This document shows positions 32,473 through 42,054 of a stretch of DNA of 64,000 nt, piece after piece. Each line of letters begins with the position of its first letter. Position 1 is the first letter of the stretch. Both the position numbers and the translations under genes were made by a program. The DNA comes from Tigriopus japonicus. Taxonomy: Eukaryota > Arthropoda > Copepoda > Harpacticoida > Harpacticidae. The stretch spans positions 484,747 through 548,746 of the forward strand of contig JAAGOF010000250.1 of NCBI GenBank assembly GCA_010645155.1. Reading direction: 5' to 3'. The notes below the pieces were generated by a model. The model was not told the origin of the DNA. It worked only from the letters and a program-made list of their open reading frames with translations, and did not search any database.

Positions 32473-33689
32473 ATGTCTGATTCCAAATCCGCGTCTAAAA
32501 CCGACTTGAACGAGTCCAATATGCCTCTTCTGGATGATGATGCCCAACAAAAAGGTCTGGAAGACAAGGAACACATCGAGATGAAGGAGGAGAAGGATGA
32601 CAGCCAAGAAACTGAAAAGCAAACCGAGGATTTCTCCACCAACACCAAAAGCAAGAAAAACAAGGCTGAGAAGAAGAAGAAGGAGAAGAAGGAAAAGGGA
32701 CCCGGGTGCATGCAGAAAATGTCCGCCGGTCTCAATTTGTACGATCGCGATCGGCACGCCATCAACACTGAAATCGACGTGAGTTCATAACGAGATGGGT
32801 TCATTCCAGGGAAAATTGAATACCTCTTCACACTTGTCACCAAGAGGGACCGTTTGTAATTGGACAAATTTATAAAAAAAGGGAAACCAGGGCTGGTGAT
32901 TAAGTGGAACCCAAAACTTTAACCAAGATTCATCGAAAGAGAACTCACATCGACGTGCAAATAAGCACTTGTGATCAGACAATTTTTTAGTATGTTTCTG
33001 AGAAAAAAACGGTCAGTTGCCCACTAAAAGGTAAAGAAATAACTGCTCTTCCCAAGTTGGAAATGCCATATGCTCGTAATTTGACTGTTTAAATTCGCTC
33101 TCAAACTTTAGACGGGGGATCAAAAGTCCTAGAATGGCCCCAGTCTTTCTTCTTCCTTTTACTTTAAATTTGATCATCTATGAGTGGTGCTGAACATTGA
33201 ATGGAACTGAGTTTAGAATTGGGGATTCTAAAACAACTAATGAGTTTACAAGATTTGCTATCATTTATAGTTGGGCTTTGACGATGTCTTGGCTGAACCG
33301 ATGAATGCTCATGGATTTGAAGGGGTGTGGAAGCTCTCTTTTGTGGTGTTCAGCCAAACCAAGATGTGGTTCTACCGCCTATTCGCCGCCCTTTTGGCCA
33401 TTCCCGCCGCTTTGATCTGGGGATTGATTTTCTCGTTGGTGTCCGTGTTGTACATCTGGGTGGGGGCGCCCATTTTGAAGCTCTTTGATTTCCTGGTCTT
33501 CGTTGTCCGCAGGGTAGGATGAAATATTGTGGCCTGTGAGTCATGGATCATCTTTTCATCACCATTGATCTTTTCTAGGTCTGGGTTGGGTGTATTCGTT
33601 GCACATTGGAACCCGTTTGCGAGGCCGTAGGCACGGTATTTTCCAAGTTCAAGGTCAGTCACCGACAACAGATCGTGCAAAGCGTCTAA
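32473..33689 (+). CDS. Cav: caveolin
   Basis: Exons 32473-32778, 33271-33513 and 33579-33653 are in phase 0. If the third exon is read through its donor, the protein ends at 33689 with 219 aa. Residues 1-75 are acidic and then Lys-rich (KKKKEKKEK), longer than in vertebrate caveolins. Next come DRDRHAINTEIDLGFDDVLAEP, split by intron 1, where FDDVLAEP matches the caveolin signature FEDVIAEP; the scaffolding-like stretch GVWKLSFVVFSQTKMWFYR; a re-entrant hydrophobic hairpin at about residues 138-172; and a C-terminal part with Cys 188, 191 and 197 as palmitoylation candidates. Caveolins coat plasma-membrane caveolae. The C-terminus is uncertain: AAG|GTCAGT is a good donor and could join in frame to 36089 (see the next gene). 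Confidence 0.86.
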
Positions 33690-33960
33690 TGTGCCCCTTT
33701 GCATGCCATCATGATGGAATGATAACCTACAACTGTCTCTGAAGTACAACCTACACCGAAATACATGACATTTAATCGCCTTCCATTTTTTGCATCTTGT
33801 AAATCTAGGGACTGTTTGACAGACTTTTTTCATACCTCAAAACAAAAGAGTTCACCGTCAAAACCGACGCCAGAAATATTGACAAGAAAAAAAGTGTTGA
33901 AATTGCTTTCCCCCTAATTGATTGATTTGCAATCTCTATTCATATCATTGACACGCTTGA

Positions 33961-34020
33961 GATTCTACATCTTGTATTTATAAGTTGTGGGATTCTACAT
34001 CTTGTACTTTTAAGTAATGG
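33961..34020. repeat. two tandem 30-bp repeats
   Basis: Units GATTCTACATCTTGTATTTA... and GATTCTACATCTTGTACTTT... begin at 33961 and 33991, with a partial third copy after them. Confidence 0.75.
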
Positions 34021-34094
34021 GATTCTTAGCCGGCGCACCCTAAAGATGTTAAAAATACTGCCAATTACGGACATTCCGCCGACATTCCTCATTA

Positions 34095-34310
34095 CAGCCG
34101 AAATCTCGTGATTAGCTCGTTTTGGTAGTTTTTTAGGTCTCGATGTATTTCGATCTCGTTCTTTAAGTCGAAAACTTTCGATCTCGTTTCTTTAGAATTT
34201 TCAATCTCGTTTTTTAGTTCGAAACTTTTCGATCTCGTGTTTTAGGGCGAAAGTGTTCGATCTCGTCTTTTAAGGTCGAAAATTTTCGATCTTGTTTTCT
34301 TAGATTGACC
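34095..34310. repeat. ~32-bp minisatellite, TTTCGATCTCGT family
   Basis: About six degenerate tandem units of roughly 32 bp with the core TTTCGATCTCGTTTTTTAG and TCGAAAA. The flanks (TACTGCCAAT-ACGG before, CCCTGCCATTTT after) are shared with the array at 59096-59275, so the whole module is dispersed. Confidence 0.75.
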
Positions 34311-36088
34311 CCCTCCCTGCCATTTTGAATTTTCACTGCCATTGAGTTTTGTATGTAGAGTATCTATTTATTGCTATGCAGGAATTACTAGTGATGTGGT
34401 CATTTTTGGCGGGAAAAAAAGTTCAGAAGACGTGTGTTTCTGATGAGCGTAAAAGGTAGCTGAAACGAACATTCAGGCCTGATAATTGCAACAATTCCTT
34501 TCTCATCTGCACAACTTGAAGCTGGAATAGCAATTCTTCACATTTTTTGGCAAAATGATTTTCTTTGTTGTTTTTATCTAAAATTTTGCAACATAAATTG
34601 AAGGGACTCTTCCGAACTTTTCAATCAGGAATGCCCGACGTTGAATAACAAGATGGCCAGAGGAGATCGGTTCTTGGGGCAACTAAACCTAAAAACAAAT
34701 AATTTGTTTAATTGAAGGCTTCCAATTTCTCCATTGCTTTTAAATTACTTTACAATGCTTTTAAAAAAATGTTAACCATGCTATTGCTCTTAAATGCAGC
34801 ATTTTTCGAAAATCTGACCCTTAAAAGTTGAGACATTTTTGGTGGCAGCAGGTCTGTAATATGATACGGTAATCCAAGGATGGCTCAAGCCAGGATTACT
34901 TTCAAAATACACACTGGTTCCGATTAGTACAATGAAAATTCAACGGAACAATACATTTGTTGCAAAAACCTCACATTTTAGTACAATGATCGGACCCAGT
35001 GTGTATTTTTGAAATTCGTCCTGACGTAAAGTGGTTCCTGGGTAATCGCTCTCAATGGAAAGATAAGATTTTAAGTTCCCTTTGAGAGGTTGGATCAAAG
35101 CAGTTGTTGAGCTTCCGCGCTCATTTTTTGATTGTCGTTGATTTTAGATCCGTAAGATAAGGTAAGGAAGATAAAGGTCATGCCTAAGTCTCAAACTGCT
35201 TTTATGTCATTAAGTCTTCTTTGATTTCAATTCAAAAATATTTTATTTTGAGGTTTCATAGAACTCACAACTTCAAACGCTGTTTATGACGATTAAAGAA
35301 GAAAAGAAAGCTAATCTATGTTAGGGAAAATATCAGGGTAATATTTATGTCTATTTAAATTGCTGTAGTGGCCTTAAATGTGGTCAAGTATAACTACATG
35401 TAAAAATGCTCCAATTATGGTGATGGCTCGTGCACAAGGTATGACACATTACCCTGGAAAAACGGAAGAATAAAAGAAAGTTTAGAAAACAAAACAAAAC
35501 CCATCAGAGTAAAATTTCATACCAAATCCCCTGAATCACAATAACCGATGCAATCAGATCTGACATTAAAAAGCACATTTTGTGTTGCGTAATGAGCCAA
35601 CAAAATGTTAATGGCGACTCTTGATCTTGTCGTTTGGTAAAAAGAGATCAAATGTGTGGCTTGAATGAATAAGACACAAGAACAAATGCGGTCAACTTAA
35701 AAGGATTTCACAATTTGGTCTCTTTGTAGACCGCTGTGTGTCTTCCTCGCAAATATAACGTTACAATCACGGTCAAAATCGTGTTAAAATTGCCGTTTTA
35801 CAATTCATAAACAACAGATGTTTGGAAATGAATTGGGCTATGAAATATCCTATTCATGTTGACCTATAACTTCGCTCAATGTGTCAATTGGAAGAGATCT
35901 TATCTGCAATGAAGTGAGTGATTGAACGCACTAAATCCCAGTTACGTCTTCCCGCTTCTCATTTTCCTTATCTAACTCGAATCGTTGTGTCACTCCATTC
36001 AGTAATTTGTTTCTTGTGTTGTCATAAAAAGTGGCAGATTTTCAAAGTGGGGTAAAAACCAGACAAAGTTGAGCTTGAATTTCTTCAG
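34311..36088. other. region between caveolin exon 3 and the 36.1-kb ORF
   Basis: No gene is supported. It contains an inverted repeat with arms at 34891-34932 and 34981-35022 around a short spacer (core ACACACTGG(T/G)TCCGAT), probably a small MITE. It may be intergenic or the last intron of an extended caveolin transcript. Confidence 0.45.
34891..35022. repeat. short inverted repeat, possible MITE
   Basis: Arms of about 42 bp with a few mismatches are separated by 48 bp. No target duplication was identified. Confidence 0.5.
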
Positions 36089-36094
36089 TTCGTC

Positions 36095-37141
36095 ATGTTC
36101 AGCCCCATTGCACAAGCTTACTTTGTGTCTGTGCAAGCGTTTGTCAATCAAGGACTGAATTTTGTGTCGTTTTTCACCGAACGAGGATTCAATTACTCAA
36201 TAAGAAATGGAACCGTGTTCCATGGGACAGCTCGAGCCAAAGTAAGGGCGGTAAAAAAGCTGATCCTGGATTCCGGAGATTGCCAACACGCCAGGGGTAT
36301 CATGGTTCATTGGCGTGAAATTGAAGATGTTCCGTTTGGGATAAGTTTGGAACAACTCCAAGGCGAAGAATTGTGCTTTAAAACGTCAAGAACGTACATG
36401 AACGGATGGATCCAAGATTGGTACATCTGTTCCCAATCTTCACTGATGCATCACTTTCTACCTCCTATGATAAAACGTCCCGTTATGTTAGTGTTTGAAA
36501 CCCAAGAGTTCCAGTGCAAGATCTTCTTGGAAAGTGTTTGTCGTGTTCCAGAGACCGTTTTAGTTCAAGAAATGGCGGGTTATGAAAAGATCCTTAAATT
36601 GCTGGATGATCATGTTATCCCCATGGCTGACTTTGCAAATCTGACCTTGGCCTTGATTGGCTTACAAGTCCAAAGGTCAAAGCCTCTACGTGTCCTCGTC
36701 TCATATCCAAGTTTGATGCGAGGTGACGTTTTGGACTACTTTTCACACCATTACCCTAACGTGAGGAGTGCTTGTTTTGAGTCGCCTGCTCGGTCGATTA
36801 TCAAAATTGGGATCAAGAGTCAAAGCCCAAGAAATTCCATATGTGAGCCCCCCGAGAATACAAAGCAGAGCTTTTTGCTTCTTCGATTGAAGGCTTGGCT
36901 CAAAACGCTCTTGACGGATGAAAATGATTCAAGGTCATCTCACAACCCACCCACCAATGTCTCATTTGTGTTTAGCTTGATTGTCAAGTTGGAGGAACTG
37001 TGCCTACGACCAGCACTTGTCATTTCTAGATTTTTAAGGGCGTTTAATGTATTTTTGGAACACGCCATTACCGTTCTGGAACATTTCATCGCAATTCATC
37101 GACCAAAGCCAGATCCTGAAGTCTTATCTCCCAATTCATGA
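36095..37141 (+). CDS. unrecognised 348-codon ORF
   Basis: One uninterrupted frame from ATG 36095 (Kozak G at -3) to the stop at 37141, by far the longest on this strand in the area, so it is likely coding. No domain was recognised. Visible features are GTARAKVRAVKKL near residue 45, several Trp/Cys-containing blocks (HWREIEDVPFG, WIQDWYICSQS) and a hydrophobic C-terminal third. No signal peptide. The six bases before the ATG follow TTTCTTCAG, a good splice acceptor. From that acceptor the reading frame is open and in phase with the donor at the end of caveolin exon 3. It is therefore either a separate gene with an upstream non-coding exon or a long alternative C-terminus of caveolin. Confidence 0.5.
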   Translation: MFSPIAQAYFVSVQAFVNQGLNFVSFFTERGFNYSIRNGTVFHGTARAKVRAVKKLILDSGDCQHARGIMVHWREIEDVPFGISLEQLQGEELCFKTSRTYMNGWIQDWYICSQSSLMHHFLPPMIKRPVMLVFETQEFQCKIFLESVCRVPETVLVQEMAGYEKILKLLDDHVIPMADFANLTLALIGLQVQRSKPLRVLVSYPSLMRGDVLDYFSHHYPNVRSACFESPARSIIKIGIKSQSPRNSICEPPENTKQSFLLLRLKAWLKTLLTDENDSRSSHNPPTNVSFVFSLIVKLEELCLRPALVISRFLRAFNVFLEHAITVLEHFIAIHRPKPDPEVLSPNS

Positions 37142-37755
37142 GGGAGCATTGAATCAGGACGTGGACGTCGTTTTGGGATTGACCTCCTGTGGAAGAAATA
37201 TGTCACACTACGTTAAAAGAGCAACTGTCAGTTTTTTAAAGAAAGGCGGGAATCTCATTATCGAGTATCGGTGAATAGAAAATGATGCTCGTTCGTCGAT
37301 CATTGCCTACTGTACAAAGGCCAATTTCGAATTGCATTAAAGCGCAAATAAACATTGCAAGTTTAAATGAGCATGCTGATGTGTCTTAAAACTGGAAGTG
37401 AATTCATATACCTTTCACATCTAAGTGGGACAGTGTAATACTACCAATGTGAAAAACACTAAGGCTTGAAATGGTTGTTAAATTTGAAACACTTTTTGAT
37501 TTATTAGTGTCCCAAGCAGTGACTTATTAATTCCTCTTAAGTTGGGAACATCTAATTTTTTGGAAAATAGTTGTTACTTCAATACTCAATATTTGTTTCA
37601 CACTCCCAGGAGGGAGTGTGAACGAGGATAAGGGGAAGTTTAATTCACATGAAAATCTATTAACATCATTTCCACATATTTTTAACTCGTCGGGCCTTTT
37701 CTCTTGTCCTCTTGCATTTTTATGTGCTTTAGTCAGTGATGGCATACAAATAAAA
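37142..37755. other. intergenic region
   Basis: No gene is supported. Ends at a sequence (CAGTGATGGCATAC at 37734) resembling an hAT terminus, without a confirmed partner. Confidence 0.35.
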
Positions 37756-39230
37756 GCCACTTTCTGCCACCTGGCAGAAATGGCTTTTATTCATGCAAAA
37801 AAGTGGCAGAAAATGGCAGAAATTAATTTTTTCTAGAAACTCATATAAATCAATATATTCAATACTTAGAGGGATAAAATTTGGCACTTTTGATGTCAAC
37901 TATGGCCTTACCATCCCTCCAAAAGCTCAAAGCATCGAAGAAGAAAGGTAGAAGTTCGTGAAATCAATCTCCTCGATTCGTTTTTGAATTTCCCTCGAAG
38001 TCAGGGTGGCCAAATCGAGCACTTTTATTTCGTCCCGTTAACCTAACCTGAGAATTGTTGGTTTTTAAAATGTTTAAATATTGTAAATGCAAAACGTTTT
38101 TAAAATTTGAATACTAAGGCTTAAGGTATTTTTTCAAATCCAACTACAACAAAGTCTCACAAGGATCATTTGAAGAAAAATAATTGTTATTTTTAAGACA
38201 AGTTCCTTTACTCAAATATAAAATAAGATTAAACGCTGACTTTCTTAGCTTTTACAATTGCAATATGTTTGATGTGTAAATTACGACTTAACATTCCGTT
38301 TTAACAAAGTCTAATTTCCAGATGCTTGCTTGCTATAAACCGAATTAGTTTAAAATGCATTACTTTAAAACCAAATAAACAAAATTTGAAACCTAGTCCC
38401 AAACAAGTCATTTTCGTTTTCTTTTAAAAGAAATCGACATTGGGGCGTTACAGAAAGTTGTAACAAATACTTTCTGGGATACAATTCATGTATTAATTCG
38501 TTTAATAATTACACTATTAATTAATAAACAAGCATTCTAGAAAATAAGGATAATCTTATTCTTATATCCCACTTCAACACTATCTAATATTTAATATGAA
38601 ATATGATAAAAGTACATCATAGGAGTTTTTGATTATTGCACATAAACTTTCGTCATATTTTCAATTGAAGTTCTTATCTCAGCCTGAATTATTATCACTG
38701 TATTGCACATGAAAAGAATGATGTATGTATTTTTGCATGTATATATTTCTTGGACTCACTCAGTTAAAGAATAAAGAAAATAGAGAAGTAGAGAAATGAC
38801 GATTTTAAACCGGGGAATATTTTATGTAAAGACGTGTTTTCAAATACAATGTGTATTTCTAGTTATTTTAGCAACAACAATGATGTTTACATTTAATTTT
38901 GAATTAGTAGTTGTTACTCTCAAGTATTTGTGTAATCTTTAATTCCATTTGACTCTTTTATTCTTGTTGAGATGTGAGAATTGGAGTTTCGAATGTTCCG
39001 AGTTTTTTTCTTGATATATAACAACTGGTTTCCCCATTTCCAGTTTAGTTGAAATAAAGAGTTCTAACAATTCTCATTCCACAAAAGCAGATTTGTAGTT
39101 GAACATCAGTCTATGTGTACTTTTGTCTATTAGCGGCCATTTTCTACCATATTCTGTCACTTTCTGCCACTTTCTGCCATTGTCTGCCATTTTCTGCCAC
39201 TTTCTGCCATTTTCTGCCACCAAGTGGCCA
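37756..39230. repeat. AT-rich block bounded by inverted GGCAGAAA arrays
   Basis: On the left (37756-37830) TGGCAGAAA motifs run forward after a short hairpin. On the right (39145-39225) six or more 10-bp units ACTTTCTGCC / ATTTTCTGCC run in the opposite orientation. The 1.3 kb between them is AT-rich and gene-free. This looks like a non-autonomous transposon with repetitive ends, but exact termini and target duplication could not be fixed. Confidence 0.4.
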
Positions 39231-39337
39231 TTGTGTGAAAACAAAATGTGAATGGCCCCATTCACATTTTGTGTGCAGGTGTGTCGTCCTGTGCCTAGGA
39301 TTGATCGTGTTTCGTGTCATTCATTTTGAAGACATCT

Positions 39338-39437
39338 GAGGCTAGTTTTTTAAGACGCAAAGATCGATCTTAAGATCGTACTTTAGTACTGTAAGTTCGA
39401 TCTTGAGATCGATCTTTGCGCTTAAAAAACTAGCCTC
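39338..39437. repeat. 100-bp near-perfect hairpin
   Basis: GAGGCTAGTTTTTTAAG faces its complement at the right end, with a shared AAAGATCGATCTTAAGATCG-like inner part and a loop of about 17 nt. A tiny MITE or a hairpin RNA are both possible; nothing decides between them. Confidence 0.7.
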
Positions 39438-39759
39438 TCCCATCGATCAGAATTACTAATGCCATGATCAATTTCCTAAACCCATACCCAAATAAATGTA
39501 ACCTCAGCTCAAGAATTTGCCATACTGAGCCTGCTTTCAGACATTTGTGGAGTGGGCGTGGCTCCAAGTGAATGTGTTAGACGATGCAACTACCACCACC
39601 TGTGCAAAATTACGAACTTACATAATAATCGGCAAGGATGGATCACCTACTTATAGAAACTATCTACCATGGAATCAGGAGTTGGACTCCTGTGCTTTGT
39701 TTTACATCGTATCATCATCTCCAGCTTGTGGTCCAACCGGTCCCATGATGCCTGATGTC

Positions 39760-40947
39760 TAGAGCGGCCGAAAATATTTAATTAATTATAAAAATATTTA
39801 GTTTAAATATTTTACCGTATTGAGCACTTCTTAAATATTTGGGCTTTTTCTTCCAAAACTAAAGGAAATTGCCTCTGTTTCGTTGGATTATATCAAGAAT
39901 CATCATGATATTCGCATATCTTTTGAAATAGTGGCAAACAATCTGAACTTCCCAAAGCAATATTTTCAAATTCTCCCTTTTTAATTATTAAGCCAATTTT
40001 TGAGGTGAATAGTTAACAACTAAATTGGGAAAGTATTTTGCGTGGGAAAGAAATATTTGGTCGATTTAGCCTTGAAAATTGCATTAACGGATTTTAATCT
40101 AGAGAACAAAAGCACAGCTCCAACCAAAAGAAAATTAGGGAAACTCTGGGTTGAATGTTCAACCAAATCTTTGCCACTAACATTTTGATTAAATCTAGGG
40201 TAAAAATAGAGACTGTCAAGAAACTCCAATTTTCACTACATGGTATCAAGAAGCACGGAAATCATGGAGTGGGAGGCTAGCAATGAGAATTATGATTTCC
40301 AGCAAAAACAAACCATTTGCGTTCTTCTGCAAATGAGACCTGGCTTGCATTGAGAAGAACACGCATTTCAAATTTCAGCCCAATCGAACGCCGGAGTGAA
40401 AAGTTATGCCCTCTCAAACTTATGTTCTGAAGAGAGCATAGAATGAATGAACTCGCCCTTTTGTGGTAAAACGATTACCACAAAAGGGCAAGTTCATTCA
40501 TTCTCGGTAGGATTTGCACTGAACTTTGAGTGAGCATAACATTTGTCTCCGACGCTCGATTGAGCTGAAAATTGAAATACGTATTCTTGTCAACATCTGC
40601 AAGGTCTCATTTGCAGAAAAACGTCATTGAATTGTTCTTATTGGAAAGCATTATTCTCATTGCTAGCCTCCCACTCCATGATTCCAGTGCTTCCTGATGG
40701 TATGAATGTTTTCCACCAAAGATTTGTCTACCTGCATTTTCGTCGTTGCAAAATTTTCATCAAAAAATTGGATTTTGAATACAGAAGAAGCTCTAAAAAT
40801 ACCAATTTATTTCCCCTGAATACCTACAAATTTAAATATTTTTTAAATATTTGGGTGCTTTTTAAATATTTTCTTAAATATTTTGATGTTTTTTCCTTAA
40901 ATAATATTTAAATATTTGGCCTTGAAAATTAAATATTTTGTGCTCTA
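39760..40947. mobile_element. hAT-type element carrying a nested foldback
   Basis: The ends are TAGAGC and GCTCTA, and the 8-bp duplication CTGATGTC is perfect (39752-39759 and 40948-40955). Both subterminal regions are built of AAATATTT motifs (39770-39835 and 40825-40940). No transposase was recognised; a 69-codon minus-strand frame at 40020-40229 may be a relic. A second element is nested at 40247-40696. Confidence 0.8.
40247..40696. mobile_element. 450-bp foldback element nested in the hAT copy
   Basis: Almost the whole element is an inverted repeat centred at about 40471 (TTTTGTGGTAAAACGATTACC apex region). Its ends are CAAGAAGCAC and its degenerate inverse, and it is flanked by the 7-bp direct repeat ATGGTAT (40240-40246 and 40697-40703). 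Arms diverge by small substitutions, so it is older than the 20.8-kb palindrome. The superfamily is not clear. Confidence 0.72.
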
Positions 40948-40955
40948 CTGATGTC

Positions 40956-42041
40956 CTTAGGCTTGACTTTAATTTGATGGTCGTGTAAATCAATGATTGT
41001 GAAAAAATTTGTCTACAATGTGCACTAAAAGAGTGAATGCCCAAAAAATGAGTAAAAGGCATAAACTTTGCTAATTAACAATTTGATGGAAATCATTTTC
41101 AGGATATTTGTCTCAGTACAGTGCACTGCAAAAAAAGGATAACTAGGTTCTGGAATGATATTTGCTACTTTTGAATTCAAATTGAATAAAAATTCATTCA
41201 TCAACAGCTGAGCGATTTGACTTTTAATGATCCATTTTTGACCCCAAAAAGCCGAAAAACGCTAGTTATATGAAAAGAACAAATTCCCAAATATTTCACA
41301 TAGATTTTCAATATTGCAAAAATAAATGAAATTTTTTGAGTTTTAGAACTTGTCAAAATAGCTCAAAATAAGAAAAAATATTACTTAAAATGCACTAAAA
41401 CAAGATTTTTGGAAAGGATATTTCTTAACTATTTAGAGTCTTTATGATGTGTGTTGTGCCACAATTATAAATAAATACGTCTAACAGAATCATATTCAAA
41501 AATACGATTTCTAGAAGGACCATGTTCAAAATGAACTTAAATCAAAACTTGAAACATTAACCGATGTTTTCAAAACTTCTAACTATTACCCACTTTGAGT
41601 GTCTTTGAAACTGCAAAAGATTTTTACCGGAAAATGTATTTTAAATGCCTTTTTTATTTTTATACTCGTATAAAAAATCCACAGCTGAACGCCTGAGCGG
41701 AGGCTTCCATGTCTTACGATTTCCTTGGTTTAATTGAGATCCATTCTCAGTTTTGTGGGAGACATTGGCCTGAAGCAACTCAGTTTTGACTAATTCCTGG
41801 GAACAGAAAGCATCACTATAAAAATTAATGGCAGGAAAAGCGCTATATCATGCTGCAACTTTGTTCAGGAGTGATGTTTGCTATCAAACACCTTTTTCTA
41901 TCGTCTTTTGGCAAACGGTTAAGTTCATTGCAGAGCTGCACCGTTTTAAGGGCCTTCTTGGGCTACGCGTCAGCTGAAGTTCGCGTCCTGTGGCGAGTCT
42001 AAGAGGGTTAAGAGGATAAAGAGAGTGTCTTAAATAAAAGT
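40956..42041. other. intergenic region downstream of the metalloproteinase
   Basis: AT-rich DNA with no gene recognised. Confidence 0.45.
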
Positions 42042-42047
42042 TTTATT
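42042..42047 (-). terminator. polyadenylation signal of the metalloproteinase gene
   Basis: AATAAA on the minus strand begins 8 bp after the stop codon. Confidence 0.55.
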
Positions 42048-42054
42048 TCCAAAT

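Noticed and set aside
32419..32867. Hydrophobic minus-strand frames over caveolin exon 1
   Set aside because: Shadows of the Lys/Glu-rich coding exon; the Leu/Ser-rich translation is an antisense effect.
38003..38016. CAGGGTGGCCAAAT, resembling the hAT terminus at 16431
   Set aside because: No inverted partner or 8-bp duplication was found, so no element is claimed.
41117..41137. CAGTGCACTGCAAAA, a Tc1-like end
   Set aside because: No partner end within several kb.
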